Shown here in pieces: positions 1-5,590 of a stretch of DNA of 14,817 bases. The stretch's first letter is position 1. The number at the start of each line of letters is the position of its first letter. The notes under the pieces were generated by a model, which was given only the letters and a program-made list of their open reading frames with translations, ran no database searches and had not been told where the DNA came from. A program made the position numbers and the translations under genes. The DNA comes from Firmicutes bacterium UBA5010 (GTDB lineage: Bacteria; Bacillota; Clostridia; Tissierellales; Sedimentibacteraceae): assembly GCA_002396645.1 (NCBI GenBank), contig DGYI01000068.1, positions 1-14,817 of the forward strand, in the 5' to 3' direction.

Positions 1-123
1 CTTTTAATAGTTAGTCACCTCATTTTATTGTATTGCTTTAATTATAACATATAGGATTCATAAAGAATAGCAGCTAAACATTTATGAACAAGACTTGCAC
101 ATCAAATTACCTACTGTATCAAA
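1..123. other. Left-edge non-coding stretch
   Basis: No gene is visible. On the minus strand an extended -10 (TG-T-TATAAT, 41-49) and AGGTGA (15-20) point toward a gene beyond the left edge, but the spacing of AGGTGA to any start is already long. A 10-bp direct repeat, ATCAAATTAC, occurs at 101-110 and 118-127. Confidence 0.35.
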
Positions 124-540
124 TTACACATTAAAACTTTCTGTCTTTAAATCACAGTAATGACGTCCTTTTATTGCAGTGAATTTAAGTACACAATAAT
201 CAGGATCTGTTACACCTTTTCTGTAGAACATTGTATCTCCTGTCCTCCAAATTTCTTTTTTTGTTTCAAAATCCTCTAACACTTCCATCGTTCCAACAAG
301 CATAACCGCTTCATAGCGAAAACGCCCTTTATTGAAAAAATAAATGCTGGCTTTTTCATTTTCTCTATACTGTTCAATACGCATAGATGAAGTGTTCGTT
401 GAAAAATAGAAACAGTTTCCCTCTATCTTACGAGGCATAAGCATAGCTTTCATGTTTGGAAATCCGTCTTTATCTACAGAGGCGATAAATGCGACTTTCT
501 GTTTTTCGATAAATTCAAAAATTTGTTCTTTTGATTTCAT
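124..540 (-). CDS. Pyridoxamine 5'-phosphate oxidase-family (split-barrel flavin-binding) protein
   Basis: A 138-residue soluble protein of the small general-stress-protein-26/PPOX-like type. The N-terminal part reads as a helix followed by strands (VAFIASVDKDGFPNMKAM, residues 16-33), the usual opening of the FMN-binding split barrel; FYFSTNTSSMRIEQYRENEK (44-63) matches the segment where these proteins hold the flavin phosphate. The family acts on flavin or cofactor redox chemistry; the substrate here is unknown. The frame is open further upstream to a TTG at 576, but an AAGGAG site lies inside that extension (550-555) nine bases before the ATG at 540, so 540 is the start. It lies 64 bases behind the hydrolase gene on the same strand and may be co-transcribed, although a perfect TATAAT (599-604, minus strand) allows a promoter of its own. 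No clear terminator follows. Family call fairly sure, function unknown. Confidence 0.8.
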   Translation of the reverse strand: MKSKEQIFEFIEKQKVAFIASVDKDGFPNMKAMLMPRKIEGNCFYFSTNTSSMRIEQYRENEKASIYFFNKGRFRYEAVMLVGTMEVLEDFETKKEIWRTGDTMFYRKGVTDPDYCVLKFTAIKGRHYCDLKTESFNV

Positions 541-553
541 AAACAATATCTCC

Positions 554-568
554 TTTTGATAATCAAAA
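554..568. promoter_or_regulatory. 15-bp perfect palindrome overlapping the ribosome binding site
   Basis: TTTTGAT-A-ATCAAAA is a perfect 7+1+7 palindrome in the leader of the PPOX-like gene and its last two bases overlap the AAGGAG site (550-555). It could be an operator or a small RNA hairpin hiding the ribosome binding site. In such AT-rich DNA chance is a real alternative. Confidence 0.3.
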
Positions 569-604
569 TTATTCAATGTATCAATTTTATATTTTAAGAT
601 TATA

Positions 605-1546
605 TTATTTGAGGCCTTTGATGAACTCTCTTGTTTTTTCGGATATTACTTCACTTTTATAATAATGAATATAATGACCGCAATCAAAAATTTCTAATTG
701 TGCATTATTTTCTTTGGCAAATCTCTCTTGTGTGGAAATCCATGAATTTCCTATTTCCTCTCCGTTAGAAGAAAACATTAAAATCGGACAGGAAATCTCC
801 CCACCATTTAATACAGTTCTTGAATTTTCGTAAACAGCTTTACCTTCTTTAATATAGACCTTATTTACAGCATTTCGATATACAAGTAAGTTCTGCTGGT
901 ATTTTTCTGTATCGGTAAGCGTATCCGTATTAAGCGGATAAATACCCGGAATACGAAGAAGACCAAGTTTTGCAACCGTTCCACCCAAGTATATCATCTG
1001 ATTTACACTGTCAAAATCAAATTCATCATAACTGTAAGGTGTCGCCATATCTAAGCCAACTATACCTGAAACTTCATGCGGATACTTCTGCGCCCAGTAT
1101 ATTGCTTCAAGACCTGACATAGAGTGTGGAAGCAATATGTACGGATAATGTATATCCGCGCCATTAAGAGCCGCTCTAAGCTCTTCTACCATCGTGTCCA
1201 CGTCACGCTCAATATCAATAATATCAGAATATCCATATCCCGCTTTTTCTACAACTGCTATTTTATACTCATCCGAAAACAATGTATACAGCTGCTTGAA
1301 ATCATACACAGGCGCAACGGTAGCAGAGCCTGATAAAAACACAAGTGCAGGATAATCAGATTCCGCACCCTCAGTATATACGTGAACCTTATAAGCTCCG
1401 ACATCTATCATTTGACCATTAGGTATTATTTTATCTGCTTCTGTTTTAAGTGCTATTTGATTATAGACTGCAAATATAGTAATTATAATAACTAAAACTC
1501 CAACTATACACCCTGTTATCTTAGCTGTCTTTTTTATGATTTTCAT
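605..1546 (-). CDS. Membrane-anchored alpha/beta hydrolase
   Basis: A 313-residue alpha/beta-hydrolase-fold protein. Residues 1-9 are basic (MKIIKKTAK) and 10-29 form one hydrophobic helix, an uncleaved signal anchor or signal peptide, which would put the catalytic domain outside the cytoplasm. The nucleophile elbow is PHSMSGLEA with Ser142, the oxyanion-hole strand is LVFLSGSATVAP (68-79), and the catalytic histidine is most likely His291 in DCGHYIHYY. Glu263/Glu264 (SSNGEEIG) sit where the acid member of the triad is expected. The elbow is S-x-S-x-G rather than G-x-S-x-G at its front, because His141 is preceded by proline. The family contains esterases, lipases and peptidases; the substrate cannot be read from sequence. 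The ATG has a TGGAG site (1556-1560) nine bases upstream. First gene of a likely two-gene unit with the PPOX-like protein. Confidence 0.85.
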   Translation of the reverse strand: MKIIKKTAKITGCIVGVLVIIITIFAVYNQIALKTEADKIIPNGQMIDVGAYKVHVYTEGAESDYPALVFLSGSATVAPVYDFKQLYTLFSDEYKIAVVEKAGYGYSDIIDIERDVDTMVEELRAALNGADIHYPYILLPHSMSGLEAIYWAQKYPHEVSGIVGLDMATPYSYDEFDFDSVNQMIYLGGTVAKLGLLRIPGIYPLNTDTLTDTEKYQQNLLVYRNAVNKVYIKEGKAVYENSRTVLNGGEISCPILMFSSNGEEIGNSWISTQERFAKENNAQLEIFDCGHYIHYYKSEVISEKTREFIKGLK

Positions 1547-1607
1547 CCGTTTTCACTCCATTTACAAAATATAAATTCACTTCGTATAAATCTTATTTAA
1601 TAAGAAA

Positions 1608-1616
1608 ATGATACCA
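1608..1616 (-). promoter_or_regulatory. Possible extended -10 promoter for the hydrolase gene
   Basis: On the minus strand TGG-TATCAT forms an extended -10 (TGnTATnnT) about 60 bases before the hydrolase ATG. No convincing -35 hexamer is spaced correctly. Weak call. Confidence 0.3.
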
Positions 1617-1720
1617 TATTTTTCGTTATCCTTCTACACAATTTTATAAACTCTGTAATGAGTATTATTGTAAAAACTTAAAATATTTTTATTTTAATTA
1701 AAAAAATACATAATTTAATA

Positions 1721-1748
1721 TTGACATAATATAAATAGTGTATATAAT
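1721..1748 (+). promoter_or_regulatory. Consensus sigma-A promoter of the gntR-ABC operon
   Basis: TTGACA at 1721-1726 and TATAAT at 1743-1748, both perfect, are separated by 16 bases. Transcription should begin near 1755, giving a leader of about 130 bases before the gntR ATG. The spacer and -10 lie inside the inverted repeat 1726-1772, so a bound repressor would block polymerase directly. Confidence 0.85.
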
Positions 1749-1772
1749 GAATATATACACTATTTATATTAT
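1726..1772. promoter_or_regulatory. YtrA-type operator: 21-bp perfect inverted repeat over the promoter
   Basis: Arms 1726-1746 and 1752-1772 are perfectly complementary around a 5-base centre. Inside them AGTGTA (1737-1742) and TACACT (1756-1761) are spaced by exactly 13 bases. AGTGTA-N13-TACACT is the inverted repeat reported, as I recall it, for B. subtilis YtrA, the family of the gene immediately downstream. The -10 box fills the start of the 13-base gap. Autorepression by the GntR protein is the natural reading. Confidence 0.85.
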
Positions 1773-1884
1773 TGTGTGTATTAAATACTAATCCTTGAAA
1801 AGTCTCTCAGATAAGTTTGAGACTATAGGGTTATTATAATAGTATTACGTACAAAACAATTAATTGTTTCCATGGAGAAAAAGT

Positions 1885-2259
1885 ATGAATATATTTATAA
1901 GCAATTCCAGCGGGCAGCCGATATATGAGCAGATTGTCACACAAATCAAAGGTCTTATAATTTCCGGAGAGCTAAATGAAGGTGATGCCTTGCCTTCTAT
2001 GCGTGTATTAGCAAAAGAGCTTCGTATAAGTGTTATAACTACCAAGCGTGCGTACGAAGAACTGGAAAGAGAGGGTTTTATCACTTCAATGACCGGAAAA
2101 GGAAGCTTTGTAGCCGGTAAAAATATCAATCTTATAAAAGAAGAAAATCTAAGAAAAATTGAAGCAAGCATGACACATATTGTAGAAATAGCAAATCAGT
2201 GCGGCTTGCAGCTAGATGAATTAATTGAAATGCTGACAATAATTTATGAAGGAGAATAA
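1885..2259 (+). CDS. GntR-family transcriptional repressor, YtrA/PmtR subfamily
   Basis: A 124-residue regulator, the usual length of the YtrA subfamily, with a winged-helix domain and only a short C-terminal helical tail instead of a ligand-binding domain. Residues 4-12 (FISNSSGQPIYEQI region) and GELNEGDALPSMRVLAKELRIS carry the GntR signature; TTKRAYEELEREGFITSMTGKGSFVA is the recognition helix and wing. The tail (residues 82-124) is helical and suits dimerisation. The frame is open to a TTG at 1864, but GGAG at 1874-1877 sits seven bases before the ATG at 1885, fixing the start. It is the first gene of a plus-strand unit with an ABC ATPase and permease and lies behind a matching operator, so it most likely represses its own operon. 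Cell-envelope-active or amphipathic compounds are the known inducers or substrates in relatives; the effector here is unknown. Confidence 0.92.
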   Translation: MNIFISNSSGQPIYEQIVTQIKGLIISGELNEGDALPSMRVLAKELRISVITTKRAYEELEREGFITSMTGKGSFVAGKNINLIKEENLRKIEASMTHIVEIANQCGLQLDELIEMLTIIYEGE

Positions 2260-2264
2260 TGTAA
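2251..2264 (+). promoter_or_regulatory. Ribosome binding site followed by a start-stop codon pair
   Basis: GAAGGAG (2248-2254) lies four bases before ATG (2259-2261), which overlaps the gntR TAA stop and is followed at once by TAA (2262-2264). This has the form of translationally coupled gene starts, but it encodes one methionine. It may be the fossil of a coupled start of the ABC gene or a ribosome parking site. Confidence 0.35.
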
Positions 2265-2359
2265 AAGTCTTTCACACTATTTATTTACGATGTCACGATG
2301 TAATCGAGACTATAATGGGAATTTAAGGTTAAAAGAAACTAAAAATAATGAAAGGATAG

Positions 2360-2386
2360 GCACCGAGCCCATGATCGGTGCATGGG
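2360..2386 (+). promoter_or_regulatory. Two mutually exclusive hairpins at the start of the ABC ATPase gene
   Basis: Hairpin A pairs GCACCGA (2360-2366) with TCGGTGC (2375-2381), seven base pairs with an 8-base loop. Hairpin B pairs CCCATG (2368-2373) with CATGGG (2381-2386), six base pairs with a 7-base loop, and covers the ATG at 2382. They share bases and cannot coexist; a pseudoknot is not possible because no bases connect the stems. They lie between the only Shine-Dalgarno-like site (AAAGGA, 2351-2356) and the candidate starts, so translation of the ATPase may depend on which one forms. There is no U-tract, so this is not a terminator. Confidence 0.45.
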
Positions 2387-2393
2387 TATAAAA

Positions 2394-3242
2394 ATGGAAA
2401 GTGCAATCAAAATACGAAATTTATCAAAAAAATATTCTGACTTTCACCTTGACAATATCAATATAGATTTGCCAAAGGGATGTATAATGGGGTTTATAGG
2501 AGAAAACGGAGCAGGAAAAAGCACTACGATTAAATTAATTCTTGATTTGATAAACAGAGACAGCGGCAGCATAAGTGTTTTGGGAAAAGATAATAAAAAA
2601 GAATTGACATCAGTTAAAGAAAATATCGGTGTCGTAATGGATGAATGCTTTTTCCCTGAAAACATATCCGCAAAAGACATTAATTTAATAATGAAAAATA
2701 TTTATAAGACATGGGATGAACAAAAATTCAACAGCTTGCTTAAAAACTTTCAGCTGCCTGAAACTAAAATAATTAAAGATTATTCCAAAGGAATGAAAAT
2801 GAAGCTGTCAATAGCTACAGCTATGTCACATGATTCAAAGCTGTTAATAATGGATGAAGCTACAAGCGGTCTTGATCCGATAATCAGAGATGAAATACTT
2901 GATGTGTTCCTAGAATTTATACAAAATGAAGAGCATTCAATATTCATTTCTTCTCATATTATAAGCGACCTCGAAAAAATATGCGATTATATAAGCTTTA
3001 TTCATAAGGGTAAAATAATATTCAGTGAGCCTAAAGACAGATTATTGGAGGATTACGGCATACTCAAATGTTCTTCTGAAAACTTTAAAAATATAGATAA
3101 AAGTCTTATTAAAGGATATAGAAAAAATTCATTCGGAATGGAAGTGCTTGTGCTAAAAAACAATATTAAAGGTAATTATGTTATAGATAAGGCAAGTATT
3201 GAGGACATAATGCTATTTTATGTAAAGGAGAATAATAAATGA
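2394..3242 (+). CDS. ABC transporter ATP-binding protein (YtrB/PmtA/BcrA-like)
   Basis: The 282-residue motor subunit of an ABC-2 exporter. Walker A GENGAGKST is at 36-44, the signature is the subfamily form YSKGMKMKL (130-138) in place of LSGGQ, Walker B is LLIMDEATSGLDP (150-162) with catalytic Glu155, and the switch histidine is His188 in SSHI. The Q-loop position reads VMDE, with aspartate where most ATPases have glutamine. Residues beyond about 210 form the short regulatory tail usual for drug and bacteriocin exporters. The start is uncertain: ATG 2382 abuts a hairpin and ATG 2394 gives the family's usual opening (MESAIKIRNLSKKY), but neither has a normally placed ribosome site. The end overlaps the permease start by four bases (ATGA), so the two are translationally coupled and surely act together. 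Confidence 0.9.
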   Translation: MESAIKIRNLSKKYSDFHLDNINIDLPKGCIMGFIGENGAGKSTTIKLILDLINRDSGSISVLGKDNKKELTSVKENIGVVMDECFFPENISAKDINLIMKNIYKTWDEQKFNSLLKNFQLPETKIIKDYSKGMKMKLSIATAMSHDSKLLIMDEATSGLDPIIRDEILDVFLEFIQNEEHSIFISSHIISDLEKICDYISFIHKGKIIFSEPKDRLLEDYGILKCSSENFKNIDKSLIKGYRKNSFGMEVLVLKNNIKGNYVIDKASIEDIMLFYVKENNK

Positions 3243-3850
3243 AAGGACTTATAATCAAGGATATTTTAAATTTGAAAAAGCAAGCCAAACTTGTAGCAAT
3301 GGTAACTGTGTTTTATCTGTTTTTTTCTGTTGTAACTGAAAATAACAGCATGTTTGGAGCTATGGTACTTGTACTCTTTGCAATGATGCCGATAACCGCA
3401 ATTTCATATGATGAACGTGCAAATTGGGATAAATACGCTTTGACAATGCCTGTTTCAAGAACTCATATGGTCTTGTCAAAATATGTGTTAGGACTTATTT
3501 TATCGGTATTTGCACTTATATTGAATTTAATCGCTCAAATAGCCTTGGGCACTGAGATGAATATGGAGAATATCACAACAGTTTCGGTAATATTTGCTAT
3601 ATCTATAATATTTATTTCGCTTTTGCTCCCTATAATGTTTAAGTTAGGTGTTGAAAAAGGCAGAATGATGATGTTTATGGTCTTAATGCTTCCTACACTC
3701 ATAATAATTATGTTTTCAAAGCTTGTAGATTCCCCTCCTACCGAGGAAATGATGATGAAGGCTTTATATCTATTGCCCTTTATAACAGTTATATTTTATA
3801 TATCGTCAATATTTATATCAATTAATATTTATAATAAAAAGGAATTTTAA
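3239..3850 (+). CDS. ABC-2 transporter permease, ABC2_membrane_5 family (PmtB-like)
   Basis: A 203-residue integral membrane protein with about six hydrophobic segments (near 19-34, 40-58, 83-107, 115-135, 143-161 and 176-196). After the second segment comes SYDERANWDKYALTMPVSR (55-73), the cytoplasmic coupling motif shared by this permease family. A single permease gene suggests that it forms a homodimer with two ATPase subunits. Relatives pair with YtrA-type regulators and export amphipathic peptides or respond to envelope antibiotics, for example the staphylococcal Pmt system for phenol-soluble modulins. The substrate here cannot be read. The ATG overlaps the ATPase stop and has AAAGGAG (3224-3230) eight bases upstream. 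Two tandem terminators follow directly, closing the operon. Confidence 0.88.
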   Translation: MKGLIIKDILNLKKQAKLVAMVTVFYLFFSVVTENNSMFGAMVLVLFAMMPITAISYDERANWDKYALTMPVSRTHMVLSKYVLGLILSVFALILNLIAQIALGTEMNMENITTVSVIFAISIIFISLLLPIMFKLGVEKGRMMMFMVLMLPTLIIIMFSKLVDSPPTEEMMMKALYLLPFITVIFYISSIFISINIYNKKEF

Positions 3851-3875
3851 AGAGGCTGTTGAGCCTCTTTTTTTA
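3849..3875 (+). terminator. Intrinsic terminator of the gntR-ABC operon
   Basis: AGAGGCT (3851-3857), GTTG loop and AGCCTCT (3862-3868) form a seven-base-pair GC-containing stem followed by T's through 3874. It begins within one base of the permease stop codon. Confidence 0.93.
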
Positions 3876-3881
3876 TCTGAA

Positions 3882-3904
3882 GAGTGAACGCAGTTCACTT
3901 TTTT
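3882..3904 (+). terminator. Second, tandem terminator
   Basis: AGTGAAC (3883-3889), GCA loop and GTTCACT (3893-3899) form a seven-base-pair stem with a following T-run (3899-3904). It sits about 10 bases behind the first terminator and would catch readthrough before the next promoter. Confidence 0.8.
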
Positions 3905-3992
3905 GTGCTGTTTAGAATTTTAACTGATATATTGCATATGATATTTGCCTAAATATTTTACTGTATTTTAATTAGATAATTATAAAATCATA

Positions 3993-4021
3993 TTGACAAT
4001 TATTATTTTTATACTTATAAT
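3993..4021 (+). promoter_or_regulatory. Consensus sigma-A promoter of the GNAT-ArsR-peptidase operon
   Basis: TTGACA (3993-3998) and TATAAT (4016-4021), both perfect, are spaced by 17 bases. The start of transcription should fall near 4028, about 28 bases before the GNAT ATG. The same bases could be read as a TTG start of a longer protein, but that is excluded by their role as a -35 box. No obvious strong dyad overlaps the promoter. Confidence 0.88.
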
Positions 4022-4055
4022 GGTATTAGCTTTAAAAATGGAAGGAGGTCTTTAC

Positions 4056-4589
4056 ATGATATTAAACGATTTAAAAGAATTATTACCCGATTATACAATA
4101 AAGAAAATAACAAGTGAAGATTATGATAGTCTATACAGTTTAGAATTACTAAACATTGATTACTATTTGTGTACTCAAGGACGTGCTGTAACATATGAGG
4201 AGTCAGTACAAGATACGATAAACTTACCTCCAAATACGACATGCGATCAAAAGTTTTATATAGGATTTTATGATAATAACAAATTAGTGGCGATAATGGA
4301 CTACATTGAGCATTATCCTGCCAAGGATATTATTTGGATAGGATTTTTCATGGTGGATGTAAATGTAAAAAGAAAAAAACTTGGAACTAAAATTATTACT
4401 GAATTTATCAGCGCGCTAAGAAAAAACGGCGTGCATAAGCTGCAATTAGGATGTGTTGATTCAAATACTACAGGAATGTGTTTTTGGAAGTCATTTGATA
4501 TGTATGAAATTAGAAGAGTTGTTTCAAAAGATGATAATAGACCTGATTGGAATATAGTAGTATTGGAAAAAAATTTACTTAATGAGTAA
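4056..4589 (+). CDS. GNAT-family N-acetyltransferase
   Basis: A 177-residue acetyl-CoA-dependent acetyltransferase. The acetyl-CoA pyrophosphate loop (motif A) follows strand WIGFFMVDVNV (94-104) and reads KRKKLGTKIITEF (105-117), fitting the R/Q-x-x-G-x-G/A pattern in the form R-K-K-L-G-T. The second part of the fold is HKLQLGCVDSN (127-137) and FWKSFDMYEIRR (143-154). The acceptor, whether antibiotic, polyamine or protein, cannot be inferred. The start has a strong AAGGAGGT site (4042-4049) six bases upstream. It is the first of four plus-strand genes with short gaps (14, 9 and 24 bases) under one promoter. Confidence 0.88.
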   Translation: MILNDLKELLPDYTIKKITSEDYDSLYSLELLNIDYYLCTQGRAVTYEESVQDTINLPPNTTCDQKFYIGFYDNNKLVAIMDYIEHYPAKDIIWIGFFMVDVNVKRKKLGTKIITEFISALRKNGVHKLQLGCVDSNTTGMCFWKSFDMYEIRRVVSKDDNRPDWNIVVLEKNLLNE

Positions 4590-4603
4590 AGGAGAATATA
4601 GCA

Positions 4604-4993
4604 ATGAAAAATATAGATATAATTATAGAACAATATACAGATTTATTAAATGAGATAAAAGAAAAATGCAAGCTAAAATGTAACGAGCTTACTGATGATA
4701 ACCGTAAGGACGAAGCAGATTTAGAGAAAATAAAGCTTAATATATACGATATATTTACTTCTTTTATCGGAGTAACGCAAAAACAAATATCATCTAAAAA
4801 GGATATTGATGAGGATTTAAAATATGAAGCATTTTGCAGCGCATATCTTCAAACCTTTGATAAAATCCCGCAAAGCTGGAGAGTTAAACTGGAAAAGGCA
4901 AAAGAGAATAATGCGGTTATTGATATAATTATAGAGGAAACTAAAATATCGGCTGCCTCAGAATTAAAAAACATATTTACCGGTTTGATATAG
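4604..4993 (+). CDS. Hypothetical charged helical protein, 129 aa
   Basis: I do not recognise this protein. It is soluble, rich in Lys, Glu, Asp and Ile, predicted almost wholly helical, and without signal peptide, membrane segment or zinc-binding cysteine pattern (its cysteines are Cys22, Cys26 and Cys78). A short region, YEAFCSAYLQTFDKIPQSWR (74-93), is the most distinctive. It has AAAGGAG (4588-4594) before the ATG and its stop overlaps the ribosome binding site of the next gene, so it is expressed with the GNAT and ArsR proteins. It may be a partner or small adaptor of one of them. Confidence 0.75.
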   Translation: MKNIDIIIEQYTDLLNEIKEKCKLKCNELTDDNRKDEADLEKIKLNIYDIFTSFIGVTQKQISSKKDIDEDLKYEAFCSAYLQTFDKIPQSWRVKLEKAKENNAVIDIIIEETKISAASELKNIFTGLI

Positions 4994-5002
4994 GAGGATA
5001 AT

Positions 5003-5566
5003 ATGACTGAATTAGAAGTTATAAAGCTATTTAAGTGCCTGGCGGATAAGTCAAGATTGCTGATTTTAAAATCACTTATAAAAGAACCTATGTATGTCGA
5101 GCTATTAGCACAGCGTTTACAGCTAACACCCCCTACTATATCATTTCATCTGAAAAAATTAGAAGATGCTAATATTGTAAAGGCTGATAAAGAGCAATAC
5201 TATACAGTATATTCAATAAATGAGGACATACTAAAATCAGCAATAATTGACTTTATCAGAGAAGAATCATCCGAAAAGGACGTGCAAAATCAAAGAGAAG
5301 AAGAATATAGAAAAAAAGTTTTAGAAAGCTTCTTTGAATACGGAAAATTAAAGACTATACCTGTTCAAAGAAAGAAAAAACTCATTGTACTGGAAGAAAT
5401 AGCAAAGGCGTTTGAGTTTGACAGAACGTATACCGAACGTGAGGTAAACATAATTATAGCCGATTTTAATGACGACTTTTGTACAATAAGAAGAGAATTT
5501 ATAGGTGAGAAAATGTTTGTAAGAAATGACGGAATGTATACGAAAATAAAGCGTGAAAATAAATAA
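5003..5566 (+). CDS. ArsR-family HTH regulator with C-terminal DUF2087 domain
   Basis: A 187-residue two-domain regulator. Residues 5-75 are an ArsR winged helix: FKCLADKSRLLILKSL, then the recognition helix TPPTISFHLKKLEDANIV and a short wing. The alpha-3 metal-binding motif (ELCVCDL-like) is absent, the equivalent stretch being YVELLAQRLQL, so it is not a classical arsenic or zinc sensor. Residues about 122-183 match DUF2087: RKKKLIVLEEIAKAF, then YTEREVNIIIADFNDD and TIRREFIGEKMFVR, ending GMYTK. The role of DUF2087 is unknown; it may itself bind DNA or ligand. AGGAGG (4992-4997) overlaps the preceding stop. As the third gene of the operon it likely controls this operon. Confidence 0.9.
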   Translation: MTELEVIKLFKCLADKSRLLILKSLIKEPMYVELLAQRLQLTPPTISFHLKKLEDANIVKADKEQYYTVYSINEDILKSAIIDFIREESSEKDVQNQREEEYRKKVLESFFEYGKLKTIPVQRKKKLIVLEEIAKAFEFDRTYTEREVNIIIADFNDDFCTIRREFIGEKMFVRNDGMYTKIKRENK

Positions 5567-5590
5567 AATCAACTGTAAATCGGAGGAAAA

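Larger units (their letters stand above)
1547..1884. other. Divergent intergenic region between hydrolase and GntR genes
   Basis: A 338-base AT-rich gap between two divergently transcribed units. The left part (about 1620-1720) shows no gene and no recognisable structure. The right part carries the GntR operon promoter and its palindromic operator (listed separately), then an 80- to 90-base leader with a small hairpin (1801-1824). Confidence 0.7.

Noticed and set aside
1864..1884. Start of the GntR gene at TTG 1864
   Set aside because: The GGAG ribosome site for ATG 1885 lies inside the extension, and the extension has no family counterpart.
1860..2171. Minus-strand ORF of 103 codons opposite gntR
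   Set aside because: Shadow of the GntR gene; no ribosome site and no recognisable protein.
2360..2386. H-type pseudoknot formed by both stems
   Set aside because: No bases connect the end of stem A with the 3' strand of stem B, so both cannot form together.
3993..4055. N-terminal extension of the GNAT protein starting at TTG 3993
   Set aside because: The TTG is the first part of a perfect -35 box with TATAAT 17 bases on; a strong AAGGAGGT precedes ATG 4056.
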